A DNA stretch of 64,000 nucleotides from Hirsutella rhossiliensis (Eukaryota > Ascomycota > Sordariomycetes > Hypocreales > Ophiocordycipitaceae). Below the pieces are notes generated by a model. That model worked only from the letters and a program-made list of their open reading frames with translations. It was not told the DNA's origin and made no database searches. The translations under genes and the position numbers were made by a program. The first letter of the stretch is position 1. Each line of letters begins with the position of its first letter. Shown here in pieces: positions 1 through 11,075 of this stretch. Location: NCBI RefSeq assembly GCF_020360975.1, contig NW_025408672.1:2604001-2668000 (forward strand). Reading direction: 5' to 3'.

Positions 1-696
1 CGAAGCAGCGGCGTTGCGCGGCCCGACATGCTCTCTGCGAGGACCGGACGGGCGGCAAAGAGACCGCCTGCGAAGACAAAGGACCCGACGCCCATGTCCA
101 TGAGCGACGTGCCCCAGGTCTCGACTTTGGCGAAGCGCCTCGGAAAGAGGCGAAAGTCGACGGCGAGAATGGCGACGCAAGTGACGACCATCATGCAGCC
201 TCGGTACGTGGTGAGGAACGGCTTGACGGGCAGGACACTGAGCCCATCGGGCCGGCCCTTGGACGCTGCCGCGGGCGGGACCCTGGGCTTCCTCCTCCGA
301 GGGCCGGCGCTGGGCGGCAGCAGATAGACGAGCGCAATGGGCGCGACGAGGAGGATGCTGAGGAGAAGCGGGGTGCTCGAGTAGAGCGTCGTGGCCAGGA
401 GGATGGCGCCGACGTTGAGAGCATAGTCGACGGCGAGGGTCAGGACCGTTTTTGGCTGGAAAAAGGACTGTCGCTCCTCGAGGACGGACCACAGCAGCAC
501 GGCGACCTGGGGAGGCACGTAGGTTAACCGCCGGCCGCATACAGGACGGGAGCACGGATCGACTTGCCGGTGCAACAGACGTCACTAGACCAATTTCAGT
601 GACGGAGCCGCCAGAGAGGTTGGACACAAAGTCCTCCTTCTGCTGCTTGTAGCTGGTGGCTTTGAACATGTTCGAGCCTGCACTTTGCTCATCCAT
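1..696 (-). CDS. GWT1: GPI-anchored wall transfer protein 1 (inositol acyltransferase), 5' part
   Basis: Gwt1 acylates the inositol of GlcN-PI in the ER membrane during GPI-anchor synthesis. Two exons are visible: 696-568 and 506-1, joined in phase 0. Exon 1 begins [20 protein letters not shown] and contains [12 protein letters not shown], the typical Gwt1 N-terminus. Exon 2 continues [16 protein letters not shown], then hydrophobic membrane segments, then [20 protein letters not shown], the most diagnostic family block. About 211 residues are present; family members are roughly 450-500 residues, so the rest lies beyond the left edge. The 61-nt intron (567-507) needs a GC donor (GCAAGT) with a CAG acceptor. 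The splice restores the family sequence exactly (TSVAP joined to VAVLL), so I trust it. An in-frame second Met (at 669) could be used instead of the first. Confidence 0.93.
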   Translation of the reverse strand, partial: MDEQSAGSNMFKATSYKQQKEDFVSNLSGGSVTEIGLVTSVAPASRSVLPSCMRPAVNLRASPGRRAAVVRPRGATVLFPAKNGPDPRRRLCSQRRRHPPGHDALLEHPASPQHPPRRAHCARLSAAAQRRPSEEEAQGPARGSVQGPARWAQCPARQAVPHHVPRLHDGRHLRRHSRRRLSPLSEALRQSRDLGHVAHGHGRRVLCLRRRSLCRPSGPRREHVGPRNAAAS

Positions 697-1438
697 GGAG
701 GCTCGACAACTTTGCGGATGGGAGGGTGAACGGTGTCACGTGCGTGCGTGTTCGTACAGCACTTGAGTAATACAGTACGTACCCCGCACAGCAACCTTCA
801 GATGGATAGGTGGCTTGGACGGCGGCCAATGAGGAGGCGATTCCCATGGGGATCGGCTACCCATACTGTACGGAGAGCTATGCGCCAATCACGTGTCTCC
901 CTTGTCCTCCTCCTCCCTCCATTGTCCAGGATCAACCAACAGGCAAACAGCGGAACCGCGGCCCATTGTCCGTCCTTTGACCAAGACGGACGCGAAATCA
1001 CGCAGATCCGCCCTCGTTGACTTTCCCTTTGTGGCCATTCGACGCGGGGGCTCGTGCAACACGAGCGGGGATCCCGCCTTTATTGAACGCCCGGCGGCTG
1101 GAATGCTCCAGAGTCAGAGGGTGATCCGAGCTTGCCACGTCTTCAAAGGAACCAGGCTGTGTCTTGATTTAGTCCTGTTGCGCTTCTTTTAGACTTCGCG
1201 CACATGGCGGGGGCTCGGGTGCCCAAGATGAAAGAAACGAGGCGCGGCCGGTGCGGTCGTGGGCATACTCAAGAAGCCTCGTCCCCCCCTTTCGCTCTTC
1301 TTTGCTCGCGTGCCAGGACCTTCCTTCTTTCATCTATAACTGGCATTTCAGGATATAAGCTCTCGCTTCTCGCTTTGTCTCTCTCTCTCTCTACTCCTAC
1401 TACGCCTTTCTTTGCAGTCTCATCTCGCTTCCTTGACA
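697..1438. promoter_or_regulatory. divergent intergenic region between GWT1 and the next gene
   Basis: This 742-bp gap separates two diverging start codons and must hold both promoters. The stretch just before the right-hand ATG (about 1290-1435) is pyrimidine-rich with a (CT)n run near 1378-1392, a common fungal core-promoter or 5' leader feature. No clear TATA box was seen for either gene and no further gene was recognised. Confidence 0.5.
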
Positions 1439-2639
1439 ATGACGCTTTCAAAGCAGAAGAGGGCCCGGCCTACCATCGAGCCCATCAAGACCAATGCCAT
1501 CGCCCTGCAGAGCCTGCCCAAGAGGGTCTTGACGCCGTTGCGATGCAGCCTGTGCACCGCGTCTCCGAGCTCGTCCCGGATTCTACTCGAGATTGCGTCT
1601 CCGCTGGATGCGAGCCGCCCTGGCTCGACAACCGAGGCCAGATTCGGCAGCCTCAACTCAGCCGCGGCGGACCACTGCATCACGCCTCTCTCTCTCGATT
1701 CCGCAAAGGCCGAGCTGTCGCCGTCAGGCCCCGACAAGCAAGAGCGGCCAGAGGAGGCATCTGGCGTCGATTCGCCAACCGCAAAGACTGACGGGGCTTG
1801 CTGCGCTCGCTGCGGAGCGCCCTCAGGCCGCCGCCAGCCTTTATCCGTCCTCACAGCCACGACGAGGAACCTGGTCCAGTTCCAGCGTTACCGCGAGATC
1901 CTATGGCGGCAAGGCCACAAGCAGTTTGGAAACGCCGGCCACGACGCGTGCTTCGTCGTGCCCGAGGAGATTCGGCAACCACGCGTCGCCGGGCTCGGAG
2001 AGGGTCCGAATGGAGCCCAATCGCCCATTGCGGATGAGAGTCGCCTCCCGGTCCGAGCCGTGATCCGTTCCAGAGACCGCAGACCGATCAGCCTGAAGAG
2101 AGAGTTTGACCTGCGGGAGCTTCGAGCCACGATTCCCGAGCCGATTCCATCTCCGCGGTCGCCCAACTTTGACCGCAGCTCGCTGCTAGCACCCTTCTCA
2201 CCAAACGGCGGCGCCGCCCTGCTGTCGCCGGCAGCCGCAGCCTACACGGGCCCCGTGACCCGCCGGGCGAGCGCCGAACAGAGGAACCTGGAAGCTGCGG
2301 CGGCCTCTCCGTCGGGCGAGAGGCGGCGGAGCGCTGGACCACGACCTGTACCCATCCGTAAGTAGACGCTGACCAGTCCCTGACGGGAATTCCACGCCCA
2401 TCTCTTGGTGATACCCAGGGCTCACAGGACACATAGACTTGCCCTACGCCCGCGCCCAACTGCCGGTGCTCGCGGCCATCATGCTGTCGGACCAGGTGCA
2501 GAGCGGCAGCACAATCTACCTGCCCATGCCACACCCAAAGGCGTGGGCGGAAACTGCGGCATACGTCTACACCGGAGAGGAGCAGCTGCTGTCGAAGCAA
2601 GCCAAGGCCAACATATGGTACTTGGGCGGCAAGGTGTAG
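1439..2639 (+). CDS. unknown protein with conserved C-terminal domain, two exons
   Basis: Exons 1439-2357 and 2419-2639 encode 379 residues; the 61-nt intron has GTAAGT and CCCAG borders and is in phase 1. The ATG at 1439 sits in a CACA-type context after a pyrimidine-rich leader. The first ~300 residues are low-complexity and basic, with scattered Cys pairs (for example CCARCGAP) that do not make a convincing zinc finger. The last ~70 residues, from LPYARAQLPVLAAIML to AYVYTGEEQLL and NIWYLGGKV, look like a folded conserved domain. They recall fungal proteins sometimes labelled clampless-1-like, or a BTB-like C-terminus; that is a memory-based guess. Without the splice the domain would be lost, which supports the intron. 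Function unknown. Confidence 0.7.
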
Positions 2640-5600
2640 TTGTTGAGCGGGAAAGGGGGGGATATCCAAGATTTTCTCGCATGTCGGTGCCGGAGAGGGG
2701 GAGGACAATGGCATTCTTCACACGTCGGCTTGTCAGTGGTCCATGGCTTGCTTGTCGTCGGCTCGGACTAAGAGGAGGAATGCTACGCTGCCCGGCGAGC
2801 TTGGGGTCTGGGGCTGCAGCCTGCCGTCCTGCAGCCCCGAGTGTTGGCTGTCGAGATTCTGGGTGAGGGGGGTGCGCTTTTTCACTCTCTCCATCTCTTT
2901 GACTTGGCCATCTCTATTTTTTTTTCTTCTTCTTACGCTCTGCTTCTTTCTCTCACTGTCACGGCCTTGATCAGTCGCCGTCTTTGACTTCTCTTTGCGG
3001 CTCTTTTGGTCTTTTCCACGCCTCCGGCGCTGGCCATGATGGGGGCCCGCATGTACGGTTAACATGGCCGCGTCCGTCTGTCAATGTATGTATGTAATGA
3101 GCAAGCACCGTGATCCACAAGCCGATGGGTGTCACCCTGCAGCCGTTACGGGTCGCCGACGGAAGCGAGAGGGCACGCAGCGCAGCATGGCAGGCCACAC
3201 AGCACACGACTCTCCAGCCCGTGGACGGGCGCCATGCCGAGCTTCAATGCGCTTCCCACCCCTCGCCCCCCGGTTCCCCCGAGCCAGCCATCGCGCGCAA
3301 TCATGTCCCCGTCGGGAAGCGCGCATGGAGTTAACGCATGTACAGCGGAGTACTGTATGTAAGTCCTGTGTGTATGTATGTGCGGACGGGTAGGTGGACT
3401 AACACCATACATACATGCCTACTTGCCTTGCTTGGCACTCGCTTGGCGTATATGAAATCGTCTGGACGCACGTCCGAGGGGGAGGCTGGGGCAGACGAAG
3501 GGTCGGCTCCCGGGTTCCGAACTTGCATATACAGCATGTGTGCCATGGGGGACAACAAGACCGGGCCCTGGACTGGACGGGCTGCCCGCCCATGGCGCAG
3601 GGGATGTGGAGGGTGCCCGGAAAAGGCTCACGTCCACCGACAGGTCACGATAGCCTCCCCCCCGCCCGCTCTCTTCCCCCCCCCCTTCCCCACCACCGTC
3701 GGTCAAAGGACGGCGACTCCGTGGGCACGCGCACCACGGGAGCCACCCCACAGCCTGCTTCATCTGGCGCGGGTCGGTCGGCCGCCACGAAAAGGGAGGG
3801 GAGGGCCAGGGCCCGGAGAAGTCGTAAGGGTCAGAGGAGCAGGCGGGGGGTACGAGAAGGAGGCGACGTGATAGGGAGAAGGGAAGACCGGCCCTGCTAC
3901 CCGTGGTTGTCAAGTTGTTGGTTTGCCGCCCCCCTAGTCGGCCTGGAGCGATGCTGCCTGTCGTGCTGTGAGTTGACGAGTTACAGCATGGGGGTGGGCT
4001 TGGACGACAAACCATGCATCCATGTAACAAGCAATCTGCATCGGACCCGGATTCTCGTCGTGGACCGGCGCCTGATTTGACTCTCCCCCCTCCCCCCTTT
4101 TGCATCTGGGATGCCACACAAGGCCAAGGCGGCTGGGGTGGTCAAGACGCACGTCAGCGGAGACGCTTGGATGCCAGAGTCGCGCCAATCCTGATGATGA
4201 AGCCCCCGGTTAGCCAGGGATCTGGACTGAGTATTTTATTTTTCCTGTCCTCTTGGCCCCCGTCACTGCCCCCCTTTTTTGCTCCCCCCTTTCGTTGCGG
4301 TTTTGTTTCCTCTTGATTCTTGTATAACATGACGTCTCTTTCACCTCCCGCCCTGGCCCCCTTGCCCGCTGGGGGACCGGCTTCACAGACTACCGCCCCG
4401 GCTTGGCTTCGATTTCTTGAAACCGAGGAGCCAGGAGAGAGGGGGCGCGGTGGAAGGCCCGGGCAGGGGCCGGGGAGGAGCGGGTGATGGACACGGCATT
4501 TGGCTGGTGACGATTCGACGCGAATCGGACGAGAGCCAGCTTGGATGAAAGGAGCTTGGGGGGAGAGGGGAAAAAATAAAGAATTAATCAAATAACATAT
4601 ATATATACACTTTATATATCCCCCCCCCCCCGTACGCGGACTGCACGATGGAGAGTGCGTGGAGCATGGGGCGCTCATTCCGCATGCCGAATCTAGCTGT
4701 AGCAAGAGACGAGACAAGACATGAACAGGACAAGGAGCTCCCGTTCCCCTTTTCGCCATCATGACCGTACTCCGCGATATCAGTCGAGTAGGCCGGACGT
4801 GCTGCAGCGGAGCGACGCCACAGGGGGCATGTATATGTAGACAAGCCCCTTAACGATGCCCTGCGCGTACCCACGCGTGTGAAAGATGGGCAGCCATGTA
4901 GAGCAAAAGACAGGCCGGCGAGCCCCATGCCCCCATCGAGGCGTCGGATCTCTTCCGCGGCAACGAGGCTGTGGCTCACCTACCGGGAACGTTGAGTGCC
5001 GGCGTCGGGGAGAGGCAGAAAAGCGACGAACGGGAGACTTACCAACGTGGACACCAGAGCGAGGCAGTAGAAGAGCTCGCCTTTACTCTCGCTTGACGTT
5101 AATATACAGGAACCGCTAAAGGGGACTCGACGACTTGGTGCCTGTTTCTTAGGCATGCATGTATCTCCGTTTTTGTGTGAGTGTACCTTATGTGCAGGGG
5201 CAGGGAACCGCACATTTTCTTTCTAGTTGCAGTTTGTCATTATTCCCCCGTTACTGGCGTTTCCATCGGGGCTCTTGTCTGGAGCTGCCGGATATCCTGT
5301 TCATGACGTTTCTGTGTGTCTGGAGATGAGGACGCAGGTAGCGAGTCTGCATCAAGAACCTGTTTTGGATATTCCACTTGCCCCTTTCGAAATACATACA
5401 AGCGAGGAGGTATAAAAAGGACATTAAAGAAACAAGCCCCCCCCCCCGTCTTGTCGAATCGTCATCACCTGGTAAATGGACGCAAACAGAGTCGTGTCTC
5501 CCATACCCACCACCCAAGCACGCAACCACGCAACACGACGCCGGCGACATGGCCTCCCGATTGCGGGCCAGATCGTCGTCCCCGGCCGGTACGGTACGGC

Positions 5601-6782
5601 ACAGCAACGTAGGTGAGCGACGCCCCTGCCTGCCCACCGGCCTCGATAGTGGTTTGGCCGCGCCCTCGCTCCCGCCGGCGACAGGGCCCGCAGCGAGGCG
5701 CCGGCCGGGCGACACCTTGCATCCATCAGCGGGCTGCTAACCTCTATCCGGCATGTAAGTTGAGTCGAGCTGTGTATGGACAGCACGGCACATACATGTG
5801 GCCGCAGCGTCGACGTGCACATGTGTGATCTATACATACATACATACGGTTTCTGCAGTGTACATACATGTATGCATGGACGGAGAATTCATTGGCACAA
5901 GCCCGTTTCTGCGCTGCCGCCTGCCAATCACGGCGTCTCATCACCCTGCAGCCATCCGGGCCCTGTCTCGCTCTTGTCTTGCCCTCGGGAGTTTACCATC
6001 GTGCTTGTTTCTTCGTGTCTCAGCCTCTCCGGCCCCCACGGTCAGGGGGTTGTCCCCACCCTCCGAAAGGAAGAGGTGACTGGTCTCGTGGGCATCGTGT
6101 GTGTTTTGGTGATTCGGCATCATGTTGTTGGCTGCTAACCCCTCTCCGTGCTCTCCTTCCCCGTCACTGTCTTGTGGCCCTTGAAGGTGTGTCGGTCAGG
6201 GTGTGGGCAGGGAGAGTGAGTCGAGCAAGCGAGGTTCGTTGCGGAAATGCATTCCCTTTGCGGCGTTCATGCAGTCGCGTTGCGTGTCTGTGCTACCGGC
6301 CCGTGTCATTGTCTTGCCAAGTATCAGTAAATTGCCTTCACACTTCGCCCATGCCAGGAGTACTGTACATGTCCACCTTGCCATCAACATCCCGAATACG
6401 CTCTCCAGCAGTTGCTTGTCCAGTGAGTACTGTAAGTTAGTTACCATGTAGCCCAGGGACACTGAATTTCAACATCAGAAAGAGCACACTCAAGATACCT
6501 ACTCGCCACATCTGCATACCCCTTTTCCGTTGCCCAGATTTCTCCAAATCACCCAATGTCGCACAAGCGGAGAAAAAGAAAGAACCCCTAAATGCCGAGG
6601 AATTAGAAAAAGGAAACACAAAATGACCAGACCCTGGATCTCAATCCTCGTTTGCTCTTCCAGTGGTTTTGCTTTTTGCGCGCCGTCCTGACATGGGGCT
6701 CTCCATATCTGCAACGGCCAGAGACAAGAAAAGAAACACAAAAAGCAATACAGGGGGGACAATCACACCCCGGGTCCGGATA

Positions 6783-6810
6783 GCCGCCGCCGCCGCCGCC
6801 GCCGCCGCCC
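6783..6810. repeat. (GCC)n microsatellite
   Basis: A run of about nine GCC triplets. It gives poly-Ala or poly-Gly open frames on either strand that are not genes. Confidence 0.9.
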
Positions 6811-6886
6811 ACACCGGCGCAAACACCCCAAACGTCGTCACCATGCGGGGGAGGCAAGAAGGAGAGATGGCGCGTCATCAGCAAAC

Positions 6887-6917
6887 TGTTGTTATTATTG
6901 TTGTTGTTGTTGTTGCT
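6887..6917. repeat. (GTT)n microsatellite
   Basis: Imperfect GTT/ATT triplets followed by six or more pure GTT units; it gives a spurious poly-Asn frame on the minus strand. Confidence 0.85.
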
Positions 6918-7348
6918 GTGTTCGTACTGTAAGCCCACCCAGTTCGTTGGCCTGCAGATAGAGCAGCGGATGTTGTCCGTCAAAAGCTACTCTGCCGGCT
7001 AGTCGAGGCTCTCGGTGTGCGTATGCAGCAACAGCAGCCCGTGAGGTGCTGCAACCTCGACGACTTTGCCTTTCTCGCTGCTGCTTTGGCGTCACTCAGG
7101 GCATGCACACAAACCGAGATACCTCGCTCTCCCTTGGCCCCCGTGTCCACATGTGGACAGCTCCAGCCTTCGAGATTATGCGTATTCATACGGGCCCTGG
7201 TCCCGTACGTGTATATGATGTGATGAGCATACGTACGGCACATGTACAGTATATACGAGGGAAATGGCTACATCAGGGGGGCACGGGAAGGCAATGGCAT
7301 CCCCGGCCTCCACCGCGTGTCCGCCCCGCTGCCGATCTGAGATATACC

Positions 7349-7375
7349 CGGTGCTGATCTATCAAATCAGCACCG
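7349..7375. other. perfect 10-bp inverted repeat with 7-nt loop
   Basis: CGGTGCTGAT, a 7-base spacer, then ATCAGCACCG. It could form a hairpin in RNA or be a binding site for a dimeric protein. No T-run follows, and its role is unknown. Confidence 0.5.
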
Positions 7376-8570
7376 TCACATAAGCCATCGATCTGGCCCG
7401 GAACGATTTTGTGCAACTTGACGTAACCCCTTTCCCCCCTTCGCGAGAGAGGGAAAGAGGGGGATCCCGGACTCCGCTGGCCGTTCTGTAGCCTTGATCT
7501 GTCCGCGGAAGAAGGGATCGACGGTTGGGGGGTGGCTGTCAAGGCCAGGGAGGGGAAGCAAGTGTGACGGTAGCACAAGGGGGAAGGCGGTGGTGCGGAG
7601 TCAAGCCTCGTGGGAAACGTCGGGTGCCTCGGCACTTGGCGGGACCACGGTCCGTCCGAGACCTGTGGGTGAGAGGAGGGATGTGGGCGGGAAGAGGGAA
7701 GAGGGGGGGGGGAGAGGAGAGGGATGGGGCCGCGGGGGGGAGAAGAAAGAGGGGTCGGCGGCTGGCGAGTGCTCACTTTGGGCTCTCACGATCCGAGACT
7801 GTGCCAAAGATGCCTTGGCCCGGATATCCAGTGACCGGGAAGTCATGTGGCTATCCGAGGCTCTGGGGGGAAGCGGAAGCACTGCCGCTTCTTGCCTCAT
7901 GCCGAGGCCAGGTGCGTTGTACATGAATGGGATATATACCACAGAGGTGCATACATATACTGGATAATAGGCACCTTTGTAGCTGCCGTGGGCAGCGTGG
8001 GATCCACTCACGATGACGGGAAGCACGACGACATTTCCATGGGCTTCCATCTTCATCAAGCAGCCCACAGCGATACCGGGCACGAACGAGGCTGCTCTCG
8101 GCATCGAAGGGCCTCGTGTTCGGGAGACGGGGCCTGTGCCTGGGAGAGGGAGGCGTGTGCATCGTCTGTTTGCATCGTCAATGGCAGACGGGGCGAGTTG
8201 CCTCGGGCCAGCAGCTTTGTGTCGTTGTTTGTCCCAGCATCTCGGAGGCGATGCAGATGGTGGTGGCCGGGCTTCGATGGCCCTTGCCGTTTTCCCTTTT
8301 CGGTTGGGAATTGGGCAGCTCTGCGTGGTTTTGTTGGACTCGACGACGTGTTTTTCGGCAAGACGGCATGGCAAAGAGTGGTGGAGGAGTGAGAGATGGG
8401 GGAGGGGGGAGAGGTTGGTGGTGAAACCGAGGAGAAGAAAGGAGGGGGGAAAAGGCGCCGTGTGTAGGGTAGGTGCAACTCTTTGCTCCTAGGTACTAAC
8501 TTATACGTAATTAACTAGACTCGGTGCCTAATCCACTCACCTCGCTCTCACTCACTCTGATGAGTCTCTC

Positions 8571-8598
8571 TCACCCTCACCCTCACCCTCACCCTCAT
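8571..8598. repeat. (CCCTCA)n hexamer repeat
   Basis: About four tandem CCCTCA units. The unit differs from the TTAGGG telomere repeat of ascomycetes. Confidence 0.85.
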
Positions 8599-9213
8599 TC
8601 CCTCTCCGCCTCACACACTTGCCTCTCCCGCCCTCACGGCCTCCATCCACTGTCCTCCTTCTCCGCCCTTCATCCACCCACAAACCCCCCAGCACCGGCA
8701 TCACACGATGCCCGCCCCCTCTCGCATTGGCCACACCGAGTCCACGAGACGAGACGCCACGCATATGCGATCCCCTTCACCGGCCCCCCTCCCGCCGCCG
8801 CCCTGAGCCGAGGGAGAAAACGTCGTGGTTTTGTTTCCCCCCCGTCCCGCGCACGTTCTCCATCGGTGGGGCGCGCCCCTGTCCTTCCTTGAATGGGTGG
8901 GGGCGGAAAAGAAATCTGTCGAAAAAAGAAAAGATACAGAAAAGGAAAGGAAAGGCACGGGAAAAGTGCCGAGGCGAGTGGAGGTGCAGAGTGTCGTTTT
9001 CAGCAGACGCCTCGACCACAGATCGGCAGCGGCGATATAATAGGTATGGCAGCAGCAGACTTACATAGGACCTTGCCTTGCCTACTGTACTGTATGTACA
9101 TTCGGCACACTCGAGTACAGACGACGCCTTGCATACCTTGCAGTAGCGGGTAAGAAAGAGGATTAGTCACCGGATGCCTTGGCTCCCTTGTTCGAGGACG
9201 GACTCTGGTACTC

Positions 9214-9348
9214 ACACACACAGATATATATATGTGTGTGTATATATATGTGTGTGTATATATATATGTGTGTATATATATGTGTGTGTGTATATATATA
9301 TGTGTGTATATATATGTGTGTGTATATATCTGTGTGTGTATATATATA

Positions 9349-9381
<33 letters not shown>

Positions 9382-9382
9382 T
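9214..9382. repeat. alternating (TA)n/(TG)n microsatellite
   Basis: About 170 bp of alternating pyrimidine-purine sequence, TATATATGTGTG-type units ending in a pure TA run. Such tracts can form Z-DNA or cruciforms and are unstable in length. All Tyr/Ile/Val/Cys-rich frames over it are artefacts. Confidence 0.95.
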
Positions 9383-11075
9383 TACATGTAATCGTGCGCA
9401 ATTCGGGATGCATATTCCGTAAACACACACGCACACACATGCGCTCAACACTCACCACATATATATCCATCGTCCATGCCCACCTTGTGCTCGTGCCGTA
9501 CAAGAGTAGACCGAAAATAACCAACCCTCTTCTCCATCTGTATTACACAAGGCACGTTGGTGCACAACTGCAGACGGGATGGGTGGCCACGCACCTCAGG
9601 CAGCGGTGCCACGAGGCCCCGCAGACGTCCCAGATCTGTCATGTTCAGTAATTACAGTGGCTAATTACCTACCTACCTACCCTACCTATATAGGCACCCT
9701 TTTGTACCCTCCCAGACTTGACTTCCTTTCTCCTTTCTCTCTTTGGTCCTTGGTCAACGTAATCCCGCGTCCAATTAGCCATTGCCGTCTCTGCCACCGT
9801 CTCCCATCCAGCCCTGACAAGTCTTGTCCTCCCGAGATGCCATCCGCGCCCTTTTTCTACCGGGTAGAAACCGAGGCGTGATCCGGCGAGAGTCCGCATG
9901 CCATGTAAGACGACGCCCTCGGTACCTACTCGGTATGCATGTCTGTCCGTACATGCCTCGGCTATATGTATGGAGGTGCATAATCGTCAACCATCAGCAC
10001 CCTCATCTCCCTCGCCAACGTGCCCGCACATATACTGTACGTACTGTCAGAATGTAGGCAGTAGGTAAGGTAGGCAGCAGGGTGTCTGCCGTCCAACGGC
10101 CTAGCGGCCGTCGTGCAACTCGCACGCCGCATCGAGATCTGCAGCTGCACCGCGCCGTCCATTGGCCCTCTCGGGCAATATCACAGCCACCTATTCGCTA
10201 TGCGTGTATGTAGGCATGTCCCGGTAGCCTGATCCGACCCCCAATGGCGGCCTTCTCGCTGCTATGATTACCTTGGCCTTGGTCCAGCCTGTTCAAAAAT
10301 ACATGGAGTGACAAGTAAGCCCAGGCTCCGGGCTCCGAGACTCATCTCCCGCTCTCGCCTCTGTCTCTCTTGCGTAGTCGTCGAGGCCCGTTCCACTCTA
10401 CCGGCAACCCTTGCCCCTCGAAACACTCAAAAGCCCCATGCGCCTTGGCCGCGCCTCCACCGCACGCTCCTTGAGCCTTGAGGGACGCGGTGAGCCAGTC
10501 TTGGCTGCCGCACTCCGCCGAGCGGAACCTGCGCCCCTCAGCCCCCTGTCCTGATCCTGGGCCCCGGACAGCCTTACTGGCACATGCGTGGCGCGAGCAG
10601 CCAGCAGCCCTCCCTCAGCCCCCGAGGCGTAAACATTAGTCAAGTTCCCAACGCTTACCGACCTTTCCATGCCGCCGCCAATCTCTTTTCCGTACACGCG
10701 ATGCCATCCCAAAGTTCACTTTTGCCGCCCCTCTAAAGAACAAAGCGCACTTGGCCAGACCGGGCCGGTTCCCATGTAAGCCGTACATCGTCAATCATGG
10801 TGCATGCCAGATTAGACCGAGGTGGGAAAAGGGTAAAAAAGAGAAACAAGGAATAAATGCAGCGCAGAGCAGGCCATGGTGAAAAAGCAAAACGCTCGCC
10901 CAATGTATTACACGAGGCAGAGTCCTGTTGCTCCTCTGCTCCCGTCCCGATGTGATGAAGCCAGAAAATGGCCAAGGGAAAAAAAAGGGTAGAGACAAAG
11001 GGAAATAAATGCAAAGACATGGGGAAACGGGCGCAGGCCCCGTTTTTCCGCCACCCGCTGAGCTGCAGTCAACAG

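Larger units (their letters stand above)
2640..11075. other. 8.4-kb interval with no convincing gene
   Basis: Both strands are rich in short GC-biased open frames, but none showed a family signature, a signal peptide with a sensible splice pattern, or consistent codon character. The interval holds many microsatellites (listed separately), repeated short GTACTGTACATAC-like strings, and pyrimidine-rich tracts. It lies downstream of the 1439-2639 gene and downstream of the minus-strand GT2 gene, so two 3' UTRs lie here. Long non-coding RNAs or genes made of very short exons cannot be excluded. Confidence 0.5.

Noticed and set aside
8571..8598. Telomere-like repeat
   Set aside because: The unit is CCCTCA, not CCCTAA, and only about four units occur.
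9174..9524. Tyr/Ile/Val/Cys- and His/Thr/Tyr-rich frames
   Set aside because: They translate the TA/TG microsatellite and have no other protein features.
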